64,000 nt of DNA, taken from positions 868,001 to 932,000 of the forward strand of contig NC_083372.1 of assembly GCF_029542785.1 (NCBI RefSeq), given 5' to 3'. Below the pieces are notes generated by a model, which saw only the letters and a list, made by a program, of their open reading frames with translations, did no database searches and had not been told where the DNA came from. This DNA is from Malassezia japonica. Its lineage: Eukaryota > Basidiomycota > Malasseziomycetes > Malasseziales > Malasseziaceae. The translations under genes and the position numbers were made by a program. Below, one piece after another: positions 40,903 to 50,903 of the stretch (the first letter of the stretch is position 1; every line of letters starts with the position of its first letter).

Positions 40903-42201
40903 ATGTCTGAGTCGCGTCCTCTTCTCGACATTTCCCCTAACGATTATCTGATCAAGCCGGGCGGCCCTGTGGCCCCGACAGGCATCATCCCGGATCGCCG
41001 CCTGCCCGAGGGTTCCAAGCGCCCTCTTATTTTTGAGCCGCTCGAGATTCCTCGCGGCTCCGGCACTTTCAAGCTGAAGAACCGTGCGAGTGTTGCGCCG
41101 ATGTGCATGTACTCGTCGCGTGATGGCTTTCCTACGCCGTTCCACCTTGTGCACCACGGCCAGTTTGCTCTGCGTGGTTTCGGCTCGATCGTGGTCGAGG
41201 CCTCAGGTGTCACGCCCGAGGGCCGCATTTCGCCGCAAGACCTGGGTATCTGGAAGGAGGAGCACGTCGGTGCCCATGCCAGCATTGTTTCCACTGTCAA
41301 GACGCTCGCCCCGGAGACCTACTTTGGTATCCAGCTCGCGCACGCCGGCCGCAAGGCGTCGACGCGCGCGCCGTTTGACTTCCACGAGTACGACAAGCCG
41401 TACGCTTCGGAGAGCGAGGGCGGTTTTGAGAACGACGTCGTTGGCCCTTCGGCGCTTGCCTTTGCCGACCAGCATATCGTTCCCCAGGAGCTTACCCTCG
41501 AGCAGATCCACCAGATCGAGGACGCCTTCGTGGAGTCGGCGCAGCGCGCGTTCCGTGCCGGGTACGACTTTATCGAGGTCCACTCTGCCCACGGCTATCT
41601 GATCTCGAGCTTCAACTCTCCCCTCTCCAACAAGCGCACAGACGAGTACGGTGGCTCGTTTGAGAACCGCACCCGCCTGCTCCGCACGATTGTGCAGCGC
41701 ATCCGTAAGCAGTTCCCCGACAAGGGTCTCTGGGTCCGCATCAACGGCACTGACGCTGTTGACCACACTTCGGAGGAGAGCTGGACGCTCGAGTCCACGA
41801 AGCAGATCGCCCCTCTCCTGGAGCAGGACGGTGTCGACGTCCTGGACCTGAGCAGCGGCGGCACGGTGAGCTACAACCGCTTCAAACCCATGCCTGGATA
41901 CCAGCTTCCCCTGGCCCAGGGTATTAAGTCGCTTGGTCTCAAGCGCATGCAAATCAGCTCCGTCGGTGCGCTCCAGGACGGTACCGAGGCGGAGCCGACC
42001 AAGTGCGGCCTGTTCGCCGAGAAGGCGCTGCAGGAGCACGGCGCTGACATTGCTACGCTCGGACGCGGCGTGCTCAAGAACCCTAACTGGGTCGAGCTTG
42101 CAGCACTCAACCTCACTGGCGCCGCTGCTCAGAGCGCCGTGCAATACGATTACGCCATCGGCTCTCTCTCGCGCTTCGCGTTCGACGTGGGCAAGGCATA
42201 G
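40903..42201 (+). CDS. Old-yellow-enzyme-type NADPH:flavin oxidoreductase
   Basis: A 432-residue intronless flavoprotein. FMN-barrel motifs include NRASVAPMCMYSS, FGIQLAHAGRKASTR, EVHSAHGYLISSFNSPLSNKRTDEYGGSFENR, LDLSSGGTVSYNR and GADIATLGRGVLKNPNWV. The MCMYS and AHAGRK motifs are those of the YqjM-like (class III) ene-reductases, not yeast OYE1/2. Homologues reduce activated alkenes with NADPH. The ~40-residue N-terminal extension precedes the usual start of the barrel. Codon use and context look like those of its neighbours, so no transfer is indicated. Confidence 0.87.
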   Translation: MSESRPLLDISPNDYLIKPGGPVAPTGIIPDRRLPEGSKRPLIFEPLEIPRGSGTFKLKNRASVAPMCMYSSRDGFPTPFHLVHHGQFALRGFGSIVVEASGVTPEGRISPQDLGIWKEEHVGAHASIVSTVKTLAPETYFGIQLAHAGRKASTRAPFDFHEYDKPYASESEGGFENDVVGPSALAFADQHIVPQELTLEQIHQIEDAFVESAQRAFRAGYDFIEVHSAHGYLISSFNSPLSNKRTDEYGGSFENRTRLLRTIVQRIRKQFPDKGLWVRINGTDAVDHTSEESWTLESTKQIAPLLEQDGVDVLDLSSGGTVSYNRFKPMPGYQLPLAQGIKSLGLKRMQISSVGALQDGTEAEPTKCGLFAEKALQEHGADIATLGRGVLKNPNWVELAALNLTGAAAQSAVQYDYAIGSLSRFAFDVGKA

Positions 42202-42320
42202 GCTCCCTTAGTTTCCTAATTCCGCGTGGGTCCACGTGGCCCGGCGGCCGACTCCCGAATTTGACCGTGTACGACTGGATTTGCAATTGGCGCTCTCGGC
42301 ATAGTACCGATACACACGAA

Positions 42321-42697
42321 ATGGACCCTCTTGTGTACAAGAAGTACGTTGACCTTGTCCGCGCAAGCGTGTGTTTGCGGTGTTGTGTTTCTGTTTAGGA
42401 TACCGTGAATGCCACTTGCGCTGGATTTCCGCTTCTTTTAAGAGTGATACTGACACTTGGCCCAGTGGGCCGCCGAACAGGAACACCATCCTCCCGCGCC
42501 AGCGCATCTACCAGGCTGACACCCGCCCGGTGTACATGCGCCTCCCCGGCTCGAAGCTGTACTACGGCATCTTCCTGGGCTTCTTCTGGACCGGCATTGC
42601 CGGTATCACCGTCGGCACCTACAACATGGCGGTGGTACGTTGACGCGGGGCTGCGTGGTCATTTGCTAACACGAAACAGGGCAAGAAGAGCGAGTAA
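42321..42697 (+). CDS. COX7: Cytochrome c oxidase subunit 7 (VIIa)
   Basis: Three exons, 42321-42343, 42466-42634 and 42680-42697, give 69 residues. RQRIYQADTRPVYMRLPGSKLYYG followed by one membrane helix (IFLGFFWTGIAGITVGTYNM) and a GKKSE end match yeast Cox7 (IFQSSTKPLWWRHPRS...). It is a small inner-membrane subunit of complex IV. Introns are 122 and 45 nt. The first is removed to give MDPLVYKNGPPNRN. A CACGTG lies upstream at 42233-42238. Confidence 0.85.
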
Positions 42698-43354
42698 ACT
42701 CACCCTTTGTGCGCGTGTAATGCACGTCTAGTGTATCGATACGTGGGACGGAGCGTCTAGATGTGGGCTCTGTCGGAACTTCCTACGCCATCACTTAGAC
42801 ACGCCGTATTCGTTAGATCCTTGTGCATCTTTCGTTGCTGCATTTGCTTGGTTTTGCGTTGTGTTTTGAGGTGGCGATGCTGTGGTTGCTGTGTGCGTCA
42901 GTGTGGGGGAGAGTGCGCGTGGCGACAATGGACATTCTCGGTCTTTTGCTATGGAATGGATGAGGCACGGGAAAAGATGTAGGAGCAACGCATCGCACGT
43001 CAGAGTGTATTGCTCGTTCAGACTGGTCGTGATAAGCATGGGCAAGAGGTCAGATGTTGAAAGACTGCGTGGATACGGATATAGTATGGTACATGGTACA
43101 TTCGGTTGGATGTATGTGAGCCGCGCAGCAGTTTGTCTGGTCATTGGTCCCTCCTTGCACCCTTGGGCCTCCTTGCTACTTGAGCTGCGATCCCGAGATA
43201 GTCTTCTCCTTCGACGCTCGTGTTCGGCATGCCGTGGGTCTCCTCGCCCTGCCGGGCCCGCTTTGTCATAATTGGACAATTTTTTGCCAATATAAAGGTA
43301 TACTATTAAGACAGGCAGACGAAAGCGGCGTCCCAGAAACGTCCCAAGCACAGA
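42698..43354. other. 657-bp convergent spacer without recognised gene
   Basis: The stretch lies between the convergent stops of COX7 and the R3H gene, far longer than the 5-112 bp usual for convergent pairs here. A minus-strand open frame of 186 codons (42791-43351) has no motif, low-complexity Thr/Ser content and no coding pattern that I can support. The composition is lower in GC than the flanking genes. It could hold long 3' ends, a non-coding RNA or a fast-evolving gene. Confidence 0.4.
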
Positions 43355-44569
43355 TTACGGATCGACGTCTGAGGCGGTCTCGCCACGGTCGCTCTCTGTA
43401 AACTCCTCGGTCGAGGTGTACTCATAGTCCGTCACGGGAGGCGTGTTCAGCCCACCAACGGAATGCTGCAAGATACCCGCCGTAAGCGGGAGCGCGTCCG
43501 GATCGGGACCCACTGCAGACGACGTGACACTTCCCGCCGTGCTCGTTGAGCTCGTGCGGTTGTGCACAGGCCGCTGCGCGATGGCCCGACGCGCGCGCTT
43601 ACCACGCACTAACGGGTTCGGGTGCAGGATCCACGTATGCCGATCGACACTGCCTGGCGCCCTCTCGCCAGAAAGCACTGCGCGAGAGAAGCTGGGGCAG
43701 TCGAGCACACGTGCAACACAGTGTACAGCCAGGCGGTTGTATGCGTCGTCGATATGCCAGACCAAGAGCGAAGGCGTCCGGCGCAGCTCCAAGATTGCCG
43801 TGCTGTCTCGCACAGACGAGGAAGGGCGCGTGAGAATCTCGCGACGCGACCCCCCTCCCTCGCTATTCTGCAAGTGCACGGTTTGCTGGAGCCACGTCGA
43901 GATCTCGCGCGAGGCGGTAGCGATCAGTTGCTCGATAAACGTCCCAGGGTTTGTAGGCACGCCCAGCGTGCTCGGCGCCGACAAGGACACGGCATCCATC
44001 GCCCTTGTCATGCACTCGACCGAGTTCTGCGTCGACTGGCGCGCGCGCAAGAACTGCTGGGCGTCTCGCAGGCTGATGGTAAACTGGCCGCTCATTGCCG
44101 AGCTCACTTCGAACGCCGCCGAGTCGTGCTGTGGCGAAGCAAAGTCCGGCACGTACGACTCGGTGATCTTCTCCAAGCGGGTCGACTTCCCATCGCGCTG
44201 TACTTCAAAGGTAGAGCGCACAGAGTTGGGCCGTACCTCGTAGTCTGAAGCGGTGGGGCGAACCGTGTGTGGGTTTGAAGCGAAGCGGCTGTTTTCGGTG
44301 CGCCGCATCCGCCGCTTGCCCACACGCGGGTCATTGTTGGCCACACCCGGCCCCGCGCTGGGGCTCAGCCGCTGCCGAGGAGGCTGTTGCAAATGACGCA
44401 AACGTGGGTTCCGGAGGATGGCGGGCAGGCTCATCGGGACAGGTCCGTCCTTCTGTGGCGCCGGCGCGCTTGGCACAGGGCCACTCGCATCCTGAAGCGA
44501 CACAGAAGGTTCTGGGCCTACCGAGGCCTGCACCGAAGAAAGACGATGATGCTCGGACGGCAATGCCAT
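43355..44569 (-). CDS. R3H-domain protein
   Basis: A 404-residue intronless protein. Near residues 80-110, DPRVGKRRMRRTENSRFASNPH resembles the fungal R3H-associated N-terminal domain. Near residue 277, DDAYNRLAVHCVAR contains the R3H core Arg-x3-His that binds single-stranded nucleic acid. The C-terminus is Thr/Ser/Asp-rich. A role in RNA or DNA binding is inferred from the family. The frame opens earlier at a non-ATG codon; the ATG at 44569 is used. Confidence 0.75.
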   Translation of the reverse strand: MALPSEHHRLSSVQASVGPEPSVSLQDASGPVPSAPAPQKDGPVPMSLPAILRNPRLRHLQQPPRQRLSPSAGPGVANNDPRVGKRRMRRTENSRFASNPHTVRPTASDYEVRPNSVRSTFEVQRDGKSTRLEKITESYVPDFASPQHDSAAFEVSSAMSGQFTISLRDAQQFLRARQSTQNSVECMTRAMDAVSLSAPSTLGVPTNPGTFIEQLIATASREISTWLQQTVHLQNSEGGGSRREILTRPSSSVRDSTAILELRRTPSLLVWHIDDAYNRLAVHCVARVLDCPSFSRAVLSGERAPGSVDRHTWILHPNPLVRGKRARRAIAQRPVHNRTSSTSTAGSVTSSAVGPDPDALPLTAGILQHSVGGLNTPPVTDYEYTSTEEFTESDRGETASDVDP

Positions 44570-44754
44570 GGGAGGCACGCAGCCACAGATGCAAATTTTT
44601 CGCAAGGAACGAACGGCGCCAGGGACGCCTCCACGTGCAGCTCTAGGCCGACCAAGAGATCGTTGGGACTACAGCGGTATAACGTGATATGAAGACATGT
44701 GAATACATACAGACTCGGCGTAAGGGTTTTAGGCCGTTGGCCAAGCGAAGGTAA

Positions 44755-45865
44755 TTAGCGGTGCTGGGGAAGTCCACTGCCGGCATCGGAGAAGGAGTGG
44801 GGCATGGCCTTGCCGATAGTATATTGGCTGGCACCGCTCTCCTTGCGCGGAGGCGACGGGGGCCGAGAGCTGAATGCGCGCGACGAAACGGGGCTGCGGC
44901 CAGCGTCGTAAGACTGGACCGAGCCGTCAAAGTCGGACGAGACGAGGGGCTCCTTGGCGTCCCAGGCCGAGTGCTTGGAGCCGACACTGAACTCGAGGTC
45001 CTCCTTGGTGATCGAGTCCCAGTACTTGTACACCATCATCACGGAGAAGAGCATACAGAGGGCGCCGAAGAAGGTGCCGTCGATGTAGTGCTTGACGTGC
45101 TCGCAGATCTGGTTGTTGAAGCCGTACATGAGGATTAGACCCGAGACAAAGGCGAGCGTGCCAAAGACAATATCATTAATCGGCCAGAAGTCGTCCAGCG
45201 TACGCAGCACGAGAATGACCTGCGAAACAATGTAAATCAGGACCATGATCAGCGGGAAGATAAACTCAAAGAACCACACGCCGGCCTGGGAGCCCTGCGG
45301 CTGGTTCTTGAAAGCAAAGGCGGACACCACAAAGCCCACCACCCAGAAAATCAGCGTGGAAATGCGCAGGGTCCAGAGTGAGAGTGCCGTGCCGTCCTCT
45401 GCGAACTGGAACCCGACAAAGCCGTTGAGCATCAGGCACCAAAAGATGCACGTTTTCAGGCCAATGTAGATGGCGGTGAACCACTGAATGTGAGCAGCTA
45501 AAACATACCAAGTAGGCACCGGTATGCGTCGGAATCACAGCCGAGTCGAGGAACAGGACAAGCAGCTCAGAGAAACCGTACAGATAGAAAAAGAACACGA
45601 TCTCTTTCCGGCCCACGGCGGTGTACTTTGAGTGCACATGCCACACCATGATGGCAGTCATGATGATCGCGGCAATGTGGATAATGCACGTAGCTACACG
45701 GTTAGTCTTTGTCAACGTACCCGGCTGAAAGATGATCGTATTGTTGATGTCAATATTGCGCGAGTAGCACTCGGGTACGATACCCAGCTCAGAGCCCAGG
45801 AGAGGGCACGAGACTAGCGCCATGGAATTACAGGTGCCATTGTAGTTACCGAACGAGAACGGCAT
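44755..45865 (-). CDS. CHS7: Chitin synthase export chaperone
   Basis: Exons (minus) 45865-45509 and 45483-44755, 361 residues (yeast 316). It starts MPFSFGNYNGTCNSMALVSCPLLG and contains seven predicted membrane segments. SAVIPTHTGAYLWFTAIYIGLKT at the junction and CLMLNGFVGFQFAEDGTALSLW are hallmark Chs7 motifs. The protein lets chitin synthase III leave the ER. The C-terminal ~80 residues are Ser-rich and cytosolic. The 25-nt intron (45484-45508) is phase 0. Confidence 0.94.
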
Positions 45866-46205
45866 CCTGCTAGACGTGTATGTCTCCTCGCTGCCTAAAC
45901 GAAGGAGGAGTAGACAAGGACAAGAAAGGCCGCCGGCCGTGTCGCGGCCACGCGCGGCATGTCCTTACCTAATAGGCATAGAAAACATGTCATGCAGAAG
46001 CTCGGGCAAATTACCGCGGGCATTGTAGTGTTTTGTCATGTATGACATAACCAGGGGTATGCAGGCGCAGGGAGGCGCGCCTCACTGGAGCGCGTCGGAC
46101 GTACGGCAAAGGCCTGGCACGGCCGTGCCAAGGCCATTGGACCCTGCGCGCGCTTGCACAGACAAAGGGAAGCAAGTGTGGCATCTATAGGATACGGACA
46201 AGAGA
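45866..46205. promoter_or_regulatory. CHS7 promoter / septin 3' region with two palindromes
   Basis: A 340-bp interval between tandem minus-strand genes. TGTCATGTATGACA (46034-46047) is an inverted repeat with a 2-bp centre, about 170-180 bp upstream of the CHS7 ATG. TGGCACGGCCGTGCCA (46115-46130) is a perfect 16-bp palindrome, extended by GGCC arms with one bulge. It lies 76-91 nt after the septin stop and could form a hairpin. No gene is seen. Confidence 0.5.
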
Positions 46206-47316
46206 CTAAGCCGAGGGGTGCAAGCGGTTCTCGAGCGCCCGGAGGTTCTCCTCCTTGGCCAAGAGCTCCTGCCGCTTCTCCATGATCTCGCGCTGGACAC
46301 GCAGCTCAATCTCCCTGAGCTTCTCCTCCTCCCGGCGGAGCTGCTCCTCCTTGAGACGCACGCTCTGGTTGACGAGGTCCTCGCTAGGGAGCGACGCATC
46401 CGGGCCGTACTCGGACGGCATGCCGCGCGAGAGACGCTCGGTACGGTAGTTTTCATACAAAAAGTCGTGCGTAATCTCCTTGAGGTCGTTGAGGTGGGAG
46501 CCGAACAGGGCGCTCTTCAGACGGCTAAAGTCGCAGTGCTCGGGGTTATCCACCTCGACCGTGCCCCAGGGGTATGCGCGGCCGAGCGTCACCTCACCCG
46601 ACGGCGTCTGCACTTGGTCCTCAGAGCTGACGATGGCGAAAGGAAGCAGGGAGCGCAGCTCGCTGTTCTCCGCAATCGTGTCGGGGTGGTCCTCCTCCGC
46701 ATCGTACGGGAAGTTGTAAATGGGGATACCGTAGTGCTCGATGTCCTCCATGACACGCTTGCGGAACTCGAGCAGCTCACCACGCTCAAACGAGTCCGAC
46801 TTGGCGATCACAGGGATCACGTTCACCCTAGGGCTCAGCAGCTTCATCAGCTGAATATCCACCTCGCGGAGCGAGTGGCCTGTGGGCGCGATGAAGTAGA
46901 CCAAGGCGTGCACACGGTTGTCGCGGAAGCGGGGGTTACGGCGAATGCGCGACTCCTCCGCAAGGATGTCATCGTACTGGCGCTCGAGGAAGCTGAGGAT
47001 CTCCTGGAACATGTACTCGTTGTCGATACTGTCACCGAAGCCCGGGGTGTCGACGATGGTCAGGCCGATGCGGGCGCCCTCCGCCTCGATCTCGAGGTTC
47101 ACAGGCTGGATCTGGAGTCCCTGCTCGACATGTGCGTTCTGCACATTGTCGTCGTCACGGTGCTCGATCACGTTCGACTCACACAGGGTGTTGACAAACG
47201 TGGTCTTGCCTGGGGTTAGTGGTGTTGTACCCGGGGTACGTACCCGTGCCGCTGGCACCGACAACCATCATACAGAAGGAAACTCCCTTCTTGACTGCGC
47301 GACGTCGAGTAGCCAT
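46206..47316 (-). CDS. CDC11: Septin (CDC11-like)
   Basis: Exons (minus) 47316-47244 and 47209-46206, 358 residues. The P-loop GASGTGKTTFVNTL spans the junction at about residues 20-33. The G3 motif is DTPGFGD, G4 is AKSD. The septin unique element follows (AYPWGTVEVDNPEHCDF, LFGSHLNDLKEITHDFLYENYR). A coiled coil of about 50 residues ends the protein, starting near LVNQSVRLKEEQLRREEE. Septins assemble the bud-neck filaments. Class within the family is judged from the coiled-coil form only. The 34-nt intron is removed to give TGKTTF. Confidence 0.88.
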
Positions 47317-47587
47317 CTTGTCACTTTTTTTGAACAGGTGCTAGGCAACGTTCCACACAACCGGTTCGTCCTCGTGGACAGCACAACGCCCGGATCGCCT
47401 CGGGCCTACGCGTTGACCCACGTGTCGGCGCGACATCACGTGACAGCATCTGTGAGCGTGACTCGAGGCGAACATCCGTTTGGCTTCCTGTACGGCGAAG
47501 ATGACGGTACCGAACCAGGCCTTTACGCGTGTGACCCCCTCGTCGCCGACGACTACTCCGTACACGTCGTTCTCATCGATGCAGGCC
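47317..47587. promoter_or_regulatory. Divergent septin/SER33 promoter with E-boxes and a Gcn4-type site
   Basis: CACGTG occurs at 47419-47424 and, as TCACGTGA, at 47436-47443. TGACTC at 47459-47464 matches the core of the amino-acid-starvation (Gcn4/Cpc1) site, which fits an upstream role for serine synthesis. An in-frame ATG at 47501 could extend the dehydrogenase by 29 residues. Confidence 0.5.
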
Positions 47588-48961
47588 ATGGCCGAGCCGC
47601 TTGCGCCTGCTGCGCACGTCCCGATCGACGGCACCTCGCCGCCCGCGCATGGACGTGCGCGCGCGACCTCCATCCCGGGTGCCACTCGTGCGCCCCGTGT
47701 CCTGCAGCCTTTCGACCGCGAGGAGATCCGCATCCTGCTACTGGAGAATGTGAGCCAAGGCGCGCTCAACATGCTCCGCGAGCAGGGCTTCCAGGTCGAC
47801 TTCCACACCAGCGCCTGGTCGGAGGAAGAGCTGGTGGCCAAGATTGGCGACTACCATGCGATTGGTATCCGCTCCAAGACGCGTCTGACCAAGAAGGTCT
47901 TTGCTGCCGCGCATAAGCTCCTCGTCGTCGGCTGCTTCTGCATCGGCACGAACCAGGTCGATCTCCAGGCTGCTGGCGAGCGCGGCATTGCGGTGTTCAA
48001 CTCGCCGTTCGCCAACTCGCGTTCCGTCGCAGAGCTCGTTATTGGTGAGATGGTGTGCCTGTCGCGCCAGCTGACCGACCGCGCGCAAGAGATGCGTGCC
48101 GGCACCTGGAACAAGGTGTCCAAGGGCTGCTACGAGCTGCGTGGCAAGCTGCTCGGCATTGTCGGCTACGGCCACATTGGCTCGCAGCTCTCGGTGCTCG
48201 CCGAGTCGATGGGCATGCGTGTGGTCTACTACGACATTGTCCCCCTCATGCCCCTCGGCAGTGCCCGCCAGGCGGACACGCTCGAGGAGCTGCTCAGCAC
48301 GGCCGACTTTGTCTCGCTCCACGTCCCCGAGCTGCCCGAGACGCGCGGCATGATTGGCGCCAAGGAGCTGTCGCAGATGAAGAAGGGCGCCTACCTGCTG
48401 AACAACTCGCGCGGCACGGTCGTCGACCTCTCGGCCCTGACCGATGCGCTGCGTTCGAAGCACGTTGCCGGCTGTGCCGTCGACGTGTACCCCCGTGAGC
48501 CCGCGAAGAACGGCGAGAACACGTTTACGAACGATCTCAACCCCTGGGCGTCGGAGCTGCAGAAGCAGGCGAATGTGATCATGACTCCCCACATTGGTGG
48601 CAGCACCGAAGAGGCGCAGGCCATGATTGGTATCGAGGTCGGCAATGCGCTCTGCCGCTACCTCAACTTTGGCGGCAGTATCGGTGCTGTCAACTTCCCC
48701 GAGGTCTCGCTCCGTCCTATTACCGAGCAGGAGGCGCGTGCGATCCGTATCTGCTACGTCCACCACAACCAGCCCGGTGCGCTGCTGGCGGTGAACGAAA
48801 TCATCGGCAAGCACAACGTCGACAAGCAGTCGACCGACTCGCTCAAGGATATTGCCTATCTCCTTGCTGATATCAGCGATGTGTCCGACTCGGACATCCA
48901 CGACATTTACTCGCGGCTGAGCAAGACGCCGGCGTGCATCCTCACCCGCCTCTTGTCGTAG
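47588..48961 (+). CDS. SER33: D-3-phosphoglycerate dehydrogenase
   Basis: From the ATG at 47588 (context GCCATGG) the protein is 457 residues, close to yeast Ser33 (469). FREE-type alternatives are in-frame ATGs at 47501 and 47579. Motifs include LLLENVSQGAL, VGCFCIGTNQVD, the NAD Rossmann GYGHIGSQL near residue 195, NNSRGTVVD, the catalytic E in DVYPREPAKNGE and H in MTPHIGGSTEEAQ. A C-terminal ACT domain (CYVHHNQPGALLAVNEIIG) gives serine feedback in the family. It catalyses the first step from 3-phosphoglycerate to serine. Confidence 0.93.
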   Translation: MAEPLAPAAHVPIDGTSPPAHGRARATSIPGATRAPRVLQPFDREEIRILLLENVSQGALNMLREQGFQVDFHTSAWSEEELVAKIGDYHAIGIRSKTRLTKKVFAAAHKLLVVGCFCIGTNQVDLQAAGERGIAVFNSPFANSRSVAELVIGEMVCLSRQLTDRAQEMRAGTWNKVSKGCYELRGKLLGIVGYGHIGSQLSVLAESMGMRVVYYDIVPLMPLGSARQADTLEELLSTADFVSLHVPELPETRGMIGAKELSQMKKGAYLLNNSRGTVVDLSALTDALRSKHVAGCAVDVYPREPAKNGENTFTNDLNPWASELQKQANVIMTPHIGGSTEEAQAMIGIEVGNALCRYLNFGGSIGAVNFPEVSLRPITEQEARAIRICYVHHNQPGALLAVNEIIGKHNVDKQSTDSLKDIAYLLADISDVSDSDIHDIYSRLSKTPACILTRLLS

Positions 48962-49083
48962 TCGCCCCCTCCAGCGCTCCTCAACGGAGAGTGGAGGTTC
49001 TTCCAGTGCATGTTAGTAGAGGGACCTAATAGGTCCGTAATCGCCTTTGTACAGCGCCGCGCCGTCGTCTGCTTCTTTTCAGA

Positions 49084-50032
49084 ATGCCGCGCCGGATTCC
49101 GATCCAGGTCACCCAGACCGTGAGCCGTCTGCTGGAGGGCGGCTATGTAAAGAAGCCGCCTGCATGGTACGAGCCGACGCTGCGTCACCCTCCGGCGATC
49201 ATCCCGCCGCGCCAAGAGAACCAGCGTCCGGATAGCGACCTGCCTCGCTCGCTCCGCAGCGAGGTGCGCCAGTCAGTGCTGGAGGCTGCGAATGCGAAGC
49301 AGGGCCGCTCGAACATGAACTCGCGCAAGAAGCTGCGTGCGCAGCTGCCCCCGCTGCGCCCGCAGCCGATCGTCTACGACGCGGACCGCATTCGCCGGCA
49401 GTTCTTCCGCGACCACCCGTGGGAGGCGAAGCGCGCTGCGACGCTCGTCGAGATGGACTATGTGCTGCAGGCGAATCCCGAGCCCGCGATCCCCGAGGGC
49501 GAGCTGCCAGAGCTGCACCACTGGAGCCGCATGAACCCGTCGGTGGAAGAGTACGTTGTCTTACTGACCCAGTGTGATCCAGTGCACGATCCGGACAAGC
49601 GAGGAGAGCACGCTCTCGCTCTCCCAGGCCTACCGCCGCACGATTGCTGCATACCACGCCATCCAGGCCGAGCGTGAGCACCGCATCCGCTACGCGAACT
49701 ACGAGGCACGCAGCCTCGGCGCCGACCTGGGCCCTTCGGAGACCGACCGCGGCTTTGCGAAGGAGCAGCGCGAGCTTGACAAGTGGGCGGCCGTCGCAGG
49801 AAAAGACGTGGGCGCGCCGGTGACTGATGCACCGACGCCCGCGGGCACGATCGCACGCAAGAAGCGCATCGACGCGCAGTTCACTGGCGGCGATGCCTAC
49901 CTGCACGCCGCGTCTAAGGTGAGCCGCGGCGAGGCGAGTGCGTACGAGACGCCCGCGCCGAGCGGTGCCAAGACGGCGGCGGACGCGACTGCCTCGGACG
50001 ACTTTGTTGGCATTGCTCGTGCGCTGCGCTGA
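49084..50032 (+). CDS. RSM25: Mitochondrial small-subunit ribosomal protein mS23
   Basis: Exons 49084-49550 and 49573-50032, 308 residues (yeast 264). The N-terminus RRIPIQVTQTVSRLLEGGYVKKPPAWYE is the conserved mS23 start. IRRQFFRDHPWEAKRAATLVE and SQAYRRTIAAYHAIQAEREHRIRYA also match. The C-terminal ~80 residues are Ala-rich and variable. The 22-nt intron (49551-49572) is removed to give PSVEDVIQCTI. It is convergent with the Maf gene, 35 bp between stops. Confidence 0.9.
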
Positions 50033-50067
50033 GCATACCCTAGAAAAATAGTGCCGCTGGGCGATGT

Positions 50068-50847
50068 CTACATGCCAGTTCCTTCCAGATCCAGCTCCTC
50101 GTCCTCGACGAGCTCGTGCAGGAGATCCATGAACGAAAAGAGGGGGAAACCAACCACATTGTTGTAGTCGCCCTCGATGCCTTTGATGAGCATGGCGCCT
50201 TTGCCCTGGATCGCAAAGCCGCCGGCGCGGTCGTGGCCTTCGCCGTGCTCGACGTATGCTTGGAGGACATCGGCAGGGATATCGGCAAACTTCACGCGCG
50301 TCTGCTCGCACAGCGACCGCACTTTGTAGCCGGGGGAGGTGAGAATGGGATGCACAAACGCGACGCCGGTGATGACCGTCACCGAGTTTCCGCTTAGGTC
50401 CGCGAGCATGCGCAGGTTGTCTGTCTTGTCGAGCGGCTTCTCGAGGATCTGCTCGTGGGCCACCACGACCGTGTCGGCCCCGATCACCAGGTCCGGCGGA
50501 TTCGCCGGCGAGTCGTTCACCAGGCGCTCGTACACCTCGAGCGCCTTGCACGAGGCAGTGTGCACGGGGTACTCGAACACGCCATCGCCAATAAACTCGC
50601 TTTTCGGAAGGTCCTCCTTAAAGGTCGACGGAACGACTTCCGGATGCAGGCCCTGCGTCAGTGGAAGCACCTACCGCTGTCGCCAGGATCTCGGTGCGGC
50701 GCGGGCTCGCGCTCGCAAGCACGATGCGCTTGTCTATATTAAAAAAGTGAACATACTCTTCAAACGCGTAAAGACGGGCGTGTTCAACGCGTCCTTCGCC
50801 ACACAGTTTGTCGTCATGCTGCGCGGCACCGACGAGGTGGAACCCAT
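50068..50847 (-). CDS. Maf/ASMTL-type nucleoside triphosphate pyrophosphatase
   Basis: Exons (minus) 50847-50757, 50733-50675 and 50652-50068, 244 residues. The signature KRIVLASASPRRTEIL follows the first intron, then PDLVIGADTVV, LEKPLDKTDN, TGVAFV and DRAGGFAIQGKGAMLI, all Maf hallmarks including the conserved Glu and Lys contacts. The enzymes hydrolyse non-canonical NTPs. Introns are 23 and 22 nt; the first gives FTRLKNKRIVLAS. A longer frame upstream overlaps SRP68 and is rejected. ATGs of the two divergent genes are 56 bp apart. Confidence 0.88.
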
Positions 50848-50903
50848 GACGAAGCGCACGGATCGCTTGCGAAGCTTTCGGCCGAACAAGTCTTCCTCCC
50901 ACG

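Noticed and set aside
42791..43351. 186-codon open frame on the minus strand in the COX7/R3H spacer
   Set aside because: No motif, Thr/Ser/Pro low complexity, start not an ATG in good context; reported only as an unexplained region.
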